From contig NZ_BBYM01000015.1 of the NCBI RefSeq assembly GCF_001570405.1, positions 42,274 through 106,273 on the forward strand: 64,000 bases of DNA. Reading direction: 5' to 3'. The position numbers and the translations under genes were made by a program. Origin of the DNA: Microtetraspora niveoalba (lineage in GTDB: Bacteria; Actinomycetota; Actinomycetes; Streptosporangiales; Streptosporangiaceae). Under the pieces are notes generated by a model. It did not search any database and was not told where the DNA came from. It worked only from the letters and a program-made list of their open reading frames with translations. Shown here piece after piece: positions 1 through 8,486 of this stretch (position 1 is the stretch's first letter; every line of letters begins with the position of its first letter).

Positions 1-588
1 GGGCAGCACCGTCGGCTTGGGGAAGCGCAGGCGGCGGATCTGCGAGGACCGCATCGCCGCGTAGAAGGCGATGCCCTTGAGGTTCTCGTCGGGGAACTTC
101 GCCGCGGCCTCCTTCTTCACGCGGTATCCGACGTAGAACGAGTTGCCGAGGACCGCGATCATCACGATCGGCAGGGCCAGCGTGTACACCGTGAGGACGA
201 CGCTGCGGATCTGCAGCGGGAACGGGACCATCGACAGCAGCATGATGACCAGCACCGCGGGCAGGAAGTACTGACCTGGGAGACGCCGGGAGTCGACCCA
301 GTCACGGGCGAACCTCCGCACGGGGCCCTTGTCACGGGGGAGGAGGTACTTCTCCTCGCCGCGGAGCATGCCCTCGCGCTGGCGGGCCCGCATGGCCCGG
401 TCCCGATCGCGCTGCTGCCGGTAGGCTTCCTTGCGGTTGGCCGGCGCGGTCACGGGCGAGCGGCGGCGCCCCTGCGCCTCGCTCCGCTTGGGGGTGGGAC
501 GACCCTTACCCGGAGTCCCCTGGGGCTTAAGATCTTCGGCGGGGACGGGGGCCTCGTCCGTAGCGGCCTGGTTACGACGTCCGAACAC
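1..588 (-). CDS. DUF3043 membrane protein (partial, C-terminus off the window)
   Basis: The visible 196 codons start at a GTG at 588 (VFGRRNQ...). They begin with a long basic and proline-rich cytoplasmic stretch (about residues 1-90, with KGRPTPKRSEAQ and many Arg), followed by two hydrophobic helices (YFLPAVLVIMLLSMVPF and VVLTVYTLALPIVMIAVLG). This is the layout of the actinobacterial DUF3043 family, whose function is not known. The family is about 200 residues long, so only a few residues should be missing. It is divergent from pspA, and both promoters must lie in 589-730. The start could be slightly different because the ribosome site before the GTG is weak. Confidence 0.8.
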   Translation of the reverse strand, partial: MFGRRNQAATDEAPVPAEDLKPQGTPGKGRPTPKRSEAQGRRRSPVTAPANRKEAYRQQRDRDRAMRARQREGMLRGEEKYLLPRDKGPVRRFARDWVDSRRLPGQYFLPAVLVIMLLSMVPFPLQIRSVVLTVYTLALPIVMIAVLGNSFYVGYRVKKEAAAKFPDENLKGIAFYAAMRSSQIRRLRFPKPTVLP

Positions 589-730
589 GTCGCCCAGCCT
601 ACCGGGCGTGCAACTTAGTGACGCCCTCACGCGTTATGCGTAGGGTGAACCCAGGCGGCTCTGCCGCTTTTGGGCGACTAATACGGCTGGGGCTACCCAC
701 GCAACCTTGAGAAGGGGACGGCCGACGCGC

Positions 731-1528
731 ATGAGCGTGATGAAAAGACTTTCCATGATCTTCAAGTCGAAGGCCAACAGGGCACTGGACAAGATGGAGG
801 ATCCGCGGGAGACGCTGGACTACTCCTACCAGCGCCAGCTGGAGCTGCTGCAGAAGGTGCGCCGGGGCGTGGCCGACGTCGCCACCAGCCGCAAGCGGGT
901 CGAACTGCAGATCAACCAGCTGGAAAGCCAGGCCAAGAAGCTGGAGGACCAGGGCCGGCAGGCGCTGTCCGTCGGGCGGGAGGACCTCGCCCGTGAGGCG
1001 CTCACCCGCCGCAACGGCCTGAACGCCCAGATCGCCGACCTGCGGATCCAGTACAACAACCTGCACGGCGAGGAGGAGAAGCTCACCCTCGCCAGCCAGC
1101 GGCTCCAGGCCAAGGTGGACTCCTTCCGTACGAAGAAGGAGACGATCAAGGCCACCTACACCGCGGCCGAGGCGCAGACCCGGATCAACGAGGCGTTCTC
1201 CGGCATCTCCGAGGAGATGGGCGACGTCGGCCTCGCGATACAGCGCGCCGAGGACAAGACGGCGCAGATGCAGGCCCGCGCCGGCGCGATCGACGAGCTG
1301 CTCGCCAGCGGCGCGCTCGACGACTTCACCGGCCAGCGCGACGACATCCAGGCCGAGCTCGACCGCATGGGCGGCGGCACGGACGTCGAGCTGGAGCTCG
1401 CCAGGATGAAGGCGGAGCTGGGGCAGGGGCCGGCTCCCAAGAGCGCCATCGAGGCCGGGCAGCCCGGCCAGGCGCACCAGCAGTCGCCGCAGACTCAGCA
1501 GATCCGCCAGCCGGGGGAGGGCCTGTGA
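731..1528 (+). CDS. pspA: PspA/IM30-family membrane stress protein
   Basis: This 265-residue protein is almost entirely charged coiled coil. It has the family N-terminus (FKSKANRALDKMEDPRETLDYSY) and the conserved RRGVADVATSRKRVE stretch. PspA/IM30 proteins are ESCRT-III-like and polymerise on damaged membranes to protect them. The ATG at 731 is chosen because family members start near MSVMKR; a TTG at 707, a GTG at 737 and an ATG at 740 are alternatives, and an AAGGGG lies at 711-716. The C-terminal tail is rich in Gln and Pro. The gene overlaps pspAA by 4 bases and leads an operon with htpX and pspAB. A possible -10 (TAATAC) lies at 680-685. Confidence 0.93.
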   Translation: MSVMKRLSMIFKSKANRALDKMEDPRETLDYSYQRQLELLQKVRRGVADVATSRKRVELQINQLESQAKKLEDQGRQALSVGREDLAREALTRRNGLNAQIADLRIQYNNLHGEEEKLTLASQRLQAKVDSFRTKKETIKATYTAAEAQTRINEAFSGISEEMGDVGLAIQRAEDKTAQMQARAGAIDELLASGALDDFTGQRDDIQAELDRMGGGTDVELELARMKAELGQGPAPKSAIEAGQPGQAHQQSPQTQQIRQPGEGL

Positions 1529-1803
1529 TCGTCCGAATCATGGGAGAGGGCCAGATCCAGATCGAGGACGCCGACCTCGACGTCCTGAACGCCTTGGACG
1601 ATGAGCTTGAGACCGCCATCGAGTCCGACGACGAGACGGTCTTCCGGGTCAAGCTGCACGCCCTTCTGGACAAGGTCCGCCAGGTGGGCAAGGCGCTGCC
1701 GGACGACTCGCTGGAGCCGTCCGAGCTGATCCTGCCGCCCGCCGACGCCTCGATAGAGGAAGTGCGGGAGATGCTCGGCGACACCGGGCTCATCCCGGGC
1801 TGA
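1525..1803 (+). CDS. pspAA: PspA-associated protein PspAA
   Basis: A 92-residue acidic protein beginning MIVRIMGEGQIQIEDADLDVLNALDD. This matches the small PspAA domain that is encoded directly after actinobacterial pspA and is thought to partner it. It is rich in Asp and Glu and has no membrane segment. The GTG start overlaps the pspA stop (GTGA), and its own stop shares a base with the htpX ATG, so translation of the three genes is coupled. The molecular role is not established. The call rests on length, composition and position. Confidence 0.88.
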   Translation: MIVRIMGEGQIQIEDADLDVLNALDDELETAIESDDETVFRVKLHALLDKVRQVGKALPDDSLEPSELILPPADASIEEVREMLGDTGLIPG

Positions 1804-2699
1804 TGTCCCGGACCAGGTTCGCCCCTGATCGTGGTCTGACCACCCGGATGGTCACGACCATGTTCTTGCTCGGCCTGCTCTACGTCGCGTTCGTGGCCAT
1901 CCTGATCGCGGTCGGAGTGCGCGCCGTCGTGGTGCTGGTGATCGCCGGAGGCTTCCTGCTGGTGCAGTACTTCCTGTCCGACAAGATCGCGTTGTTCGCG
2001 ATGCACGGCCGGGAGGTCTCCCCTCAGGAAGCCCCTGAGCTGCACGGCATCATCGACCGGCTGAGCGCGATGGCGGACATGCCGAAACCCAGGGTGGCGA
2101 TCGCCGACTCGGACGTACCGAACGCGTTCGCCACCGGGCGCAACCAGAAGAACGCGGTCGTCTGCGTGACGACCGGGATCCTGCGCAGGCTCGACGCGCG
2201 GGAGCTGGAAGGCGTCCTCGCCCATGAGATGTCCCACGTCGCGCACCGCGACGTGGCGGTCATGACGATCGCCTCGTTCCTCGGGGTCGTGGCCGGGCTG
2301 ATGACCCGGTTCGCGCTCTACAGCGGCCTCGCGGGAGGGCGCAGGGACAACAACAACGGCCCGCCCGTCGGGCTGATCATCCTGCTGGTGTCCGGCCTCG
2401 TCTACGCGGTGAGCTTCCTGCTGACACGGGCCCTGTCCCGCTACCGCGAGCTGGCCGCGGACCGCGCGGGCGCCCTGCTGACCCAGCAGCCGTCCGCCCT
2501 GGCCAGCGCGCTGACCAAGGTGAGCGGCGAGATCGCGCGGATTCCCACGCAGGATCTGCGCGAGGCGCAGCCGTTCAACGCGTTCTACTTCGCGCCCGCC
2601 CTCTCGGGGCAGAGCGTCGCGTCGCTGTTCTCCACCCACCCGTCGCTGGACCGGCGCCTGGCGCAGCTGTCCAGGATCTCGGCCGAGCTGGGGCGCTGA
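1803..2699 (+). CDS. htpX: HtpX-like M48 zinc metalloprotease
   Basis: A 298-residue membrane protease. Two hydrophobic helices lie near residues 16-60, followed by the zinc motif HEMSH (141-145) in LEGVLAHEMSHVAHRD, a further hydrophobic pair, and the third zinc ligand region YRELAADRAGA. HtpX proteases degrade misfolded or damaged membrane proteins in the cytoplasmic membrane. Its place inside the psp operon (TGATG overlaps on both sides) fits an envelope-stress role. The length is normal for the family and no catalytic residue is missing. Confidence 0.93.
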   Translation: MSRTRFAPDRGLTTRMVTTMFLLGLLYVAFVAILIAVGVRAVVVLVIAGGFLLVQYFLSDKIALFAMHGREVSPQEAPELHGIIDRLSAMADMPKPRVAIADSDVPNAFATGRNQKNAVVCVTTGILRRLDARELEGVLAHEMSHVAHRDVAVMTIASFLGVVAGLMTRFALYSGLAGGRRDNNNGPPVGLIILLVSGLVYAVSFLLTRALSRYRELAADRAGALLTQQPSALASALTKVSGEIARIPTQDLREAQPFNAFYFAPALSGQSVASLFSTHPSLDRRLAQLSRISAELGR

Positions 2700-3256
2700 T
2701 GGGCTGGTTCGACGCGCTTCTCGGCAGGTCGAAACCGGCCAGACCGGACCTCGACGCGCTGTTCGCGCTGCCGTCCGCGGCGGTCACCCTGCAAGCGGCG
2801 ACCGGGTTCACGCCTGCCGGCGTCGGGTCGGTGTGCTTCCGTGCCGCGGAGGGCGCCGCGTTCATCCAGCTCGAACAGGAGATCCAGGCCCTGCTGGGCA
2901 CGGGCACCGAGCTGACGCCCGACTCCTACGGCTACACCTGGCTGGTGGTCCGCCGCCCCGCCGAGGACGTGGCCTCGCTGGTCACGGACCTGCACGCGGT
3001 CAACTCGACGCTGGAGGCGAACGGCTTCGGGCCGTCCCTGCTGTGCTCGCTGGTGACCTTCGCCGACCCGCGCGGCCGCCGGCTCGCCGTCGTCTACCTC
3101 TACAAGCAGGGCACCTTCTACCCGTTCGCGCCCACCGGCGGCACCCACCGGGACAACGCCCTGGAGCTGCAGGTACGCGGCGTGCTCGCGGGCGAGCTCA
3201 AGATCGAGCCCGACCTCGCCCGCTGGTTCCCGGTCTGGGGCGCCCCCGGCCTGTGA
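2699..3256 (+). CDS. pspAB: PspA-associated protein PspAB
   Basis: A 185-residue soluble protein beginning MGWFDALLGRSKPARPDLDALFALPSAA. It contains the family features FIQLEQEIQALL and YLYKQGTFYPFAP. PspAB is the usual last gene of actinobacterial psp clusters with HtpX. No enzymatic motif can be seen. The ATG overlaps the htpX stop by one base. A 9-bp hairpin follows the stop codon at 3266-3290. Confidence 0.87.
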   Translation: MGWFDALLGRSKPARPDLDALFALPSAAVTLQAATGFTPAGVGSVCFRAAEGAAFIQLEQEIQALLGTGTELTPDSYGYTWLVVRRPAEDVASLVTDLHAVNSTLEANGFGPSLLCSLVTFADPRGRRLAVVYLYKQGTFYPFAPTGGTHRDNALELQVRGVLAGELKIEPDLARWFPVWGAPGL

Positions 3257-3265
3257 GCCCGCCGG

Positions 3266-3290
3266 GTGGCGGCCTCGGAAGGGCCGCCAC
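3266..3290. terminator. Hairpin between convergent pspAB and nadA
   Basis: Perfect 9-bp stem (GTGGCGGCC / GGCCGCCAC) with a 7-nt loop. It lies between two convergent stop codons, so it could end transcription from both sides. There is no U-tract, as is usual in high-GC actinobacteria. Confidence 0.55.
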
Positions 3291-3304
3291 GCCGGCGTGG
3301 CCGG

Positions 3305-4459
3305 TCAGGGGAGCGCGAGCATCCGGTCGAGGGCGACCTTCGCCCAGTGCGTCGTGTCGGGGTCGACCGTGATCTGGTTGACGACCTCGCCGTCGGCGAG
3401 CGACTCCAGCGCCCACACCAGGTGCGGCAGGTCGATGCGGTTCATCGTGGAGCAGTAGCAGACGGTCCGGTCGAGGAAGGTCACGTCCTTGTCCGGGAAC
3501 ATGCCCGCGAGCCGCTTGACCAGGTTCAGCTCGGTGCCGACCGCCCACGAGGAGCCGGCGGGGGCCTCCTGGAGCGTGCGGATGATGTACTCCGTGGAGC
3601 CGACGTGGTCGGCCTTGGTCACGACCTCGTGGCGGCACTCCGGGTGCACCAGCACGTTCACGCCCGGGATGCGGGCGCGCACGTCGTCGACGCACCCGGC
3701 CGTGAACCGGCCGTGGACCGAGCAGTGGCCCTTCCACAGGATCATCCGGGCGTTCTCCAGCTGCTCCCGCGTGAGGCCGCCGTTGGGGCGGTGCGGGTTG
3801 TAGACGACGCAGTCGTCGAGGGAGAGGCCCATCTCCAGCACGGCGGTGTTGCGTCCCAGGTGCTGGTCGGGGAGGAAGAGGACCTTCTCTCCCTGCTGGA
3901 ACGCCCATTCCAGCGCCTTGCGGGCGTTGGAGGAGGTGCAGACGGCGCCGCCGTTCCTGCCGCAGAACGCCTTGATGTCGGCGCTGGAGTTCATGTACGT
4001 GATCGGGACCACGCGGTCGGCGAGCCCCGCGTCCTCCAGGGCGTCCCAGCACTCCTCGACCTGGTCGAAGGTCGCCATGTCGGCCATCGAGCAGCCGGCC
4101 GCGAGGTCGGGCAGGACGACCTTCTGCGCGTCGGAGGTGAGGATGTCGGCCGACTCCGCCATGAAGTGGACGCCGCAGAAGACGATGTACTCGGCCTCGG
4201 GGCGCGCGGCGGCCTCGCGGGCCAGCTTGAACGAGTCGCCGGTCACGTCGGCGAACTGGATGACCTCGTCGCGCTGGTAGTGGTGGCCGAGCACGAAGAG
4301 CCGGTCGCCGAGCCGTTCCCTGGCCTTGCGGGCGCGCTCGACCAGCGCGGGATCGGAGGCGAGGGGCAGCTCGCCCGGACAGTCCACTCCGCGTTCGCTG
4401 TGCGGGTCGGCGCCCTGACCGAGGATGAAGAGCGGGATCCCGGTGTCGGTGGTCGTCAC
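3305..4459 (-). CDS. nadA: Quinolinate synthase NadA
   Basis: NadA is a [4Fe-4S] enzyme that condenses iminoaspartate with dihydroxyacetone phosphate to quinolinate in de novo NAD synthesis. The protein shows GHHYQRDEVIQFAD, the Cys in CGVHFMAESADIL, the TYMNSSADIKAFCG region, NPHRPNGGLT and the late HPECRHEV and CYCSTMNR cysteines that complete the cluster. It belongs to the long, actinobacterial-type NadA. I take the GTG at 4459 because AAGGGG at 4468-4473 is then 8 nt upstream; the GTG at 4465 is possible. nadB and nadC are not adjacent. Its promoter region is shared with erpA and holds a possible operator at 4481-4502. Confidence 0.95.
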   Translation of the reverse strand: MTTTDTGIPLFILGQGADPHSERGVDCPGELPLASDPALVERARKARERLGDRLFVLGHHYQRDEVIQFADVTGDSFKLAREAAARPEAEYIVFCGVHFMAESADILTSDAQKVVLPDLAAGCSMADMATFDQVEECWDALEDAGLADRVVPITYMNSSADIKAFCGRNGGAVCTSSNARKALEWAFQQGEKVLFLPDQHLGRNTAVLEMGLSLDDCVVYNPHRPNGGLTREQLENARMILWKGHCSVHGRFTAGCVDDVRARIPGVNVLVHPECRHEVVTKADHVGSTEYIIRTLQEAPAGSSWAVGTELNLVKRLAGMFPDKDVTFLDRTVCYCSTMNRIDLPHLVWALESLADGEVVNQITVDPDTTHWAKVALDRMLALP

Positions 4460-4480
4460 GACCACACCCCCTTCGGGGAC

Positions 4481-4502
4481 TTATCGTCGAACTGACGACT
4501 AA
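4481..4502. promoter_or_regulatory. Imperfect palindrome upstream of nadA (candidate NAD-pathway operator)
   Basis: TTATCGTC and GACGA(C)TAA are inverted around a 5-nt spacer; the right arm carries one extra base. It lies 22-43 nt upstream of the nadA start, beside an AT-rich stretch (TAATTA on the minus strand) that could be its -10. NAD genes in actinobacteria are often repressed by NrtR-family proteins at such sites. The assignment is an inference. Confidence 0.35.
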
Positions 4503-4726
4503 TAATTACACACCCTTCGTCCGTTTCACGCCAGCGGCCCGGGGCCGTACCGGGAGGGGACGCGGGAATGTGTGGGGCCGGACCGGTGTTGGTAGCGTCT
4601 ATCTGGGGAGAGCTCCGGGGAGTGACCTTCGACGAAGGTGGAAACATCCCTTTGAGTCCACCCTGAGACGTCAGAATCCATCGACCGCTCCCGGTGGGCG
4701 GTTGACGCAGACGCGGGAGTCAGCAC

Positions 4727-5080
4727 ATGACGGTTGAGAGCAGCGAGACCACGCAGCAGGGCCTGACCCTGACTGATGCGGCCGCCGCCAAGGTGAAGAG
4801 CCTGCTGGAGCAGCAGGGCGAGGAAGGGCTGCAGCTGCGTGTCGCCGTGCAGCCGGGCGGCTGTTCCGGCCTGCGTTACCAGCTCTTCTTCGACGACCGC
4901 TCCATGGACGGCGACGTCGTTTCGGACTTCGGCGGCGTCAGCGTCGTGACCGACCGGATGAGCGCGCCGTACCTGACCGGCGCCACGATCGACTTCGTCG
5001 ACACGATCGAGAAGCAGGGCTTCACGATCGACAACCCGAACGCCACGGGCTCCTGCGCCTGCGGCGACTCGTTCAACTAG
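4727..5080 (+). CDS. erpA: Iron-sulfur cluster insertion protein (HesB/IscA/ErpA family)
   Basis: A 117-residue A-type Fe-S carrier. It has the three conserved cysteines: C46 in QPGGCSGLRY and C110/C112 in GSCACGDSF. These proteins receive clusters from the assembly scaffold and pass them to targets. NadA next door is a 4Fe-4S enzyme, and QcrA nearby is a 2Fe-2S protein, so local clients exist. The ATG is preceded by GGGAG. A strong hairpin at 5130-5158 follows the gene. Confidence 0.93.
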   Translation: MTVESSETTQQGLTLTDAAAAKVKSLLEQQGEEGLQLRVAVQPGGCSGLRYQLFFDDRSMDGDVVSDFGGVSVVTDRMSAPYLTGATIDFVDTIEKQGFTIDNPNATGSCACGDSFN

Positions 5081-5129
5081 CGGCCCCGGCGGGCCACGCC
5101 CCCGGCGGGCCCGCGCACCGCGACACGCA

Positions 5130-5158
5130 CGCCCCGTACGGCCGAGCCGTGCGGGGCG
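5130..5158 (+). terminator. Hairpin after erpA
   Basis: 13-bp stem with one G-T wobble (CGCCCCGTACGGC / GCCGTGCGGGGCG) around a 3-nt loop, 50 nt after the erpA stop. No U-tract follows. It probably ends the erpA transcript. Confidence 0.6.
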
Positions 5159-5345
5159 TCGGCGTGCCCCGGCGCGGGGAGAGATCCCCACCGCACCCTG
5201 GTCGCGTATCCTTGCGGGGTTTGCCGGAACGTTCATCGAGTACGTCCGCGAAGACGTGTGCGCAGACGTTCGCCGAGGCGTCCATCCGGCTCTTTCGGCT
5301 CACCCAGTTCATCCAGATGATGCTGACAACGAGGAGAACGACCCC

Positions 5346-6332
5346 GTGCGCATCGCCGTCACCGGCTCCATCGCGACCGACCACCTGATGACCTTCCCCG
5401 GCAGGTTCGGGGACCAGCTCGTCGCCGAGCAGCTCGACCGGGTCTCCCTGTCCTTCCTGGTCGACGAACTGCAGATCCGTCGCGGGGGGTGCGCGGCGAA
5501 CATCTCCTTCGGCATGGGATGCCTGGGCCTGCGGCCCATCCTCGTCGGCGCCGTCGGCACGGACTTCACGGATTACCGGTCGTGGCTGGAGCGGCACGGG
5601 GTCGACTGCCAGTCGGTGTACATCTCCGAGCTGCACCACACGGCACGCTTCCTCTGCACCACCGACGAGGAGCACAACCAGATCGCCTCGTTCTACACCG
5701 GCGCGATGGCCGAGGCCAGGGAGATCGAGCTGGGCCCGATCATCGACCGGGTCGGCGGCCTGGACCTGGTCCTGGTCAGCCCGAACGACCCGGACGCCAT
5801 GCTGAGGCACACCGACGAGGCGCGCGGGCGGGACATCCCCTTCGCGGCCGACCCCTCACAGCAGCTCGCCCGGATGGACGGCGAGGACATCCGCCAGCTC
5901 GTCGACGGCGCGGCGTACCTGTTCGGCAACGACTACGAGAAGGGCCTCATCGAGCAGAAGACCGGCTGGTCGGACGAGGAGATCCTGGGCAAGGTCGGCG
6001 TACGCGTCACCACGCTCGGGCCGAAGGGCGCCAGGATCGACCGCGCAGGCGAGCCGAGCCTGCACGTCCCCCCGGCCCCCGAGCTGGGCAAGGCCGACCC
6101 GACCGGCGTCGGCGACGCCTTCCGGGCCGGCTTCCTCTCCGCCCTCTCCTGGGACCTCTCGCTGGAGCGCTGCGCGCAGGTCGGCAACCTCACCGCGACG
6201 CACGTCCTGGAGCAGGTCGGCTGCCAGGAGTACGAGCTGGGCCAGCGCGTGTTCCTCGACCGCTTCGGCGCGGTCTACGGCCGGGACGCCGCGGACGAGG
6301 TCGCCGAGCACGTGAAGTGCCACTACGCGTAG
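5346..6332 (+). CDS. PfkB-family carbohydrate kinase (adenosine/ribokinase type)
   Basis: A 328-residue kinase. It has the N-terminal substrate region (GSIATDHLMTFPGRFGD), the RRGGCAANISFGM glycine patch and the C-terminal PfkB signature DPTGVGDAFRAGF with catalytic D257. PfkB enzymes phosphorylate sugars or nucleosides with ATP. Actinobacterial proteins of this subgroup resemble adenosine kinase, but the substrate cannot be read from sequence. The GTG at 5346 is preceded by GAGGAG. The reading frame runs open further upstream, but the conserved protein starts here. A possible -10 (TATCCT) lies near 5206. It is convergent with the CBS gene. Confidence 0.88.
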   Translation: MRIAVTGSIATDHLMTFPGRFGDQLVAEQLDRVSLSFLVDELQIRRGGCAANISFGMGCLGLRPILVGAVGTDFTDYRSWLERHGVDCQSVYISELHHTARFLCTTDEEHNQIASFYTGAMAEAREIELGPIIDRVGGLDLVLVSPNDPDAMLRHTDEARGRDIPFAADPSQQLARMDGEDIRQLVDGAAYLFGNDYEKGLIEQKTGWSDEEILGKVGVRVTTLGPKGARIDRAGEPSLHVPPAPELGKADPTGVGDAFRAGFLSALSWDLSLERCAQVGNLTATHVLEQVGCQEYELGQRVFLDRFGAVYGRDAADEVAEHVKCHYA

Positions 6333-6342
6333 CCGACTCCTG

Positions 6343-6774
6343 TCAGAGGCGCGGCGTGCTCTCCGCGTAGATCCTGGTGACCGCCTCGGCGAGCTGATGC
6401 TCGGACAGGTGGGCGGCCAGGTCGGCCTCGCTGATCACCCCGACGAGGCGGTGGTTCTCCAGCACGGGCAGCCGCCGGATCTGGTGCTCCTCCATGGTGT
6501 GGAGGGCCTCGTCCAGATCCGCGTCGGCGTCGACCCAGACGAGCGTGCCCTGCGCGAGGTCCCGCGCCCTGACGTCGGCGCAGTCCTTACCGGCCGCGAC
6601 GCACTTGATGACGATGTCGCGGTCGGTGATGATCCCCTTGAGCCGGTCGTCCTCGCCGCACACGGGCAGCGAGCCGACGCCGAGGTCGCGCATCATCCGC
6701 GATGCGGTGAGCAGGTCCTCGTTCTCGCCGATGCACTGCACGCCGAAGTGCATGACGTTGCGTGCCGTGGTCAT
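6343..6774 (-). CDS. CBS-domain pair protein
   Basis: A 143-residue protein made of two CBS domains (MHFGVQCIGENEDLLTASRMMRD... and the second at DLAQGTLVWVDADADLDEALHTMEEHQIRRLPVLEN). It includes the typical GIITDRDIVI and GVISEADLAAHL strands. Stand-alone CBS pairs bind adenosine nucleotides and act as sensors or regulators. The partner is unknown. The ATG at 6774 has GGGGGA upstream; the open frame further upstream is not coding. It lies just downstream of the tusA-like gene and may be co-transcribed with it. Confidence 0.88.
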   Translation of the reverse strand: MTTARNVMHFGVQCIGENEDLLTASRMMRDLGVGSLPVCGEDDRLKGIITDRDIVIKCVAAGKDCADVRARDLAQGTLVWVDADADLDEALHTMEEHQIRRLPVLENHRLVGVISEADLAAHLSEHQLAEAVTRIYAESTPRL

Positions 6775-6836
6775 GGAATCCCCCGAAAACAGATCGATGT
6801 GCGTTTCCAGGGACCCCCTACCCAGGGGGAGGGCGG

Positions 6837-7157
6837 TCAGTAGTTGCGCCGCACCCGGATCGCCCAGCCGCCCTGGGGGATCTCGGCGCTGTCCACGTGC
6901 GCGTGGGACTTCAGCCGGCACCACGCCGGGATGTCGGTGTACGCGGCCGGGTCGTCGGCGAGTACCTCGACGACCGCCCCCATGGGCACCTGGTTGATCT
7001 GGTCGGCCAGCATGATGATCGGGATGGGACACTTGCGGCCCAGCGCGTCGATCGTCAGGGCGGCGGGCTCACGCGTCACGGCCTGAGTCTCGGCCCGCGC
7101 CTCCGCCCGCGGCTCCTCGGTCTCGCTCCGGCCGGCCCCCGAACGCCTCCGCCACAT
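6837..7157 (-). CDS. TusA-family sulfur carrier
   Basis: The 106-residue product has a 30-residue charged N-terminal extension followed by a TusA fold. The family motif is KCPIPII, with the sulfur-carrying C43. TusA proteins accept persulfide sulfur from cysteine desulfurases and relay it to tRNA thiolation, molybdenum cofactor or other sinks. Its ATG overlaps the stop of the upstream cysteine desulfurase gene (TGATG), so donor and carrier are translationally coupled. This supports the call. Confidence 0.87.
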   Translation of the reverse strand: MWRRRSGAGRSETEEPRAEARAETQAVTREPAALTIDALGRKCPIPIIMLADQINQVPMGAVVEVLADDPAAYTDIPAWCRLKSHAHVDSAEIPQGGWAIRVRRNY

Positions 7158-8299
7158 CAGTGCACTCCCAAACTCGCTCGGATGCGTCGCACGATGTCCG
7201 GTAGTGCGGCGAGGAACCGGTCGACGTCGCCCTCGGACACGCCCTGGGGCAGCGATACCCGGACGTTCCCGTGCGTAAGCACCCCCATCGCCTCCAGCAC
7301 GTGCGATGGACGAAGCGTACTCGCGGTGCAGGAGCTCCCGGACGAGACCGCGAACCCGGCCCGGTCCAGCTCGGTCAGCAGCGCCTCGCCCTCGACGTAA
7401 AGACACGAAAAGGTGACGATGTGCGGCAGCCGCCGTACCGGGTCGCCGACCACCTCCACGTCGGGCACCAGGCGCGGGACCTCCGTCCGGACCCGCTCGA
7501 CCAGGGCCGACAGCCGCGCGTTCTCCGCGGCCTGCGCCGCCGCGTCCCCGGTCCTCGCCCGCAGCGCCGCCGCCGCGGCGACGATCGCCGGGACGTTCTC
7601 GAACCCGGGCGCCCGCCGCCGCTCCCGCTCGTCCTGCGGGTACGGCGAGCGCCAGCGGGTCCCCTTGCGCACGGCCAGGACCCCCACACCCGCCGGCCCG
7701 CCCCACTTGTGCGCGCTCGCCGTCAGCACCGACCAGTCGCGGGGGAGCGGCAGCCGGCCCGCCGACTGCGCGGCGTCGACCAGCAGCGGCACGCCCGCCG
7801 CGCGGCAGGCGGCGGCGGCCTCCTCGACGGGCTGGAGCGTCCCCACCTCGTGGTTACCCGTCTGCAGGCAGGCCAGCGCCGTGCCGGGCCGGGACACCGC
7901 CTCCGCGAACGCCTCCGCGTCCACCTCGCCCGTACGGCTCACGCCGACAACCTCGACGGTGCCACCCCCGTGCTCGTGCTCCTCGGCCGCGTGCAGCACA
8001 CTGGAGTGCTCGACCGCGCCGATCACCAGGTGGCGGCCGATCCGCCTGCGCCCGTTCAGCGCGCCCAGGACGCCGAGATGGACCGCCTGGGTGCCGGACG
8101 CGGTGAACACCACCTCGTCCGGGCGGGCGCCGAGCACGTCGGCGACGTCGGCGCGGGCCTGTTCGAGGAGCATCTGCGCGCGCCGCGCCGCGCCGTACAG
8201 GCGGGCCGGGTCGGCCCAGCCGGAGTCGAGCGCGGCCAGCAGCGCGTCCCGCGCCGCGGGGTGAAGGGGCTCGGTCGAAGCAGCGTCCAGATAGACCAC
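7157..8299 (-). CDS. Cysteine desulfurase (NifS/IscS family)
   Basis: A 380-residue PLP enzyme that removes sulfur from cysteine as a persulfide. Visible residues are the PLP lysine K198 in SAHKWGGP, the His of AVEHSSVL, the DAAQSAG aspartate and the catalytic loop cysteine C324 in VSSGSSCTAS. The loop is short and the spacing suggests an IscS/NifS (group I) rather than a SufS enzyme. The start is a GTG (VVYLDAAS). It is coupled to the tusA-like gene and divergent from ctaC. Likely physiological roles are Fe-S assembly or sulfur relay. Confidence 0.92.
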   Translation of the reverse strand: MVYLDAASTEPLHPAARDALLAALDSGWADPARLYGAARRAQMLLEQARADVADVLGARPDEVVFTASGTQAVHLGVLGALNGRRRIGRHLVIGAVEHSSVLHAAEEHEHGGGTVEVVGVSRTGEVDAEAFAEAVSRPGTALACLQTGNHEVGTLQPVEEAAAACRAAGVPLLVDAAQSAGRLPLPRDWSVLTASAHKWGGPAGVGVLAVRKGTRWRSPYPQDERERRRAPGFENVPAIVAAAAALRARTGDAAAQAAENARLSALVERVRTEVPRLVPDVEVVGDPVRRLPHIVTFSCLYVEGEALLTELDRAGFAVSSGSSCTASTLRPSHVLEAMGVLTHGNVRVSLPQGVSEGDVDRFLAALPDIVRRIRASLGVH

Positions 8300-8486
8300 A
8301 GATAGGACATTAACGGGGGCTGGTCAGAGGGGCGGTGCCGGTCCGCGCTAATGTGTCCCCCAGCGTGAACTCAATCAAGTAAAGGGGTGACCGGTCCGAG
8401 ACGGCCCCGGTCCCTTCTGATCGTGCAACTTGGAAGATCCGCCCAGGAGAGGGACTCTTGGGCTTCACCTGTGGGGTAGGCAATCC

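Noticed and set aside
707-730. TTG start for pspA
   Set aside because: It would add eight basic residues not found in the family; ATG 731 fits better.
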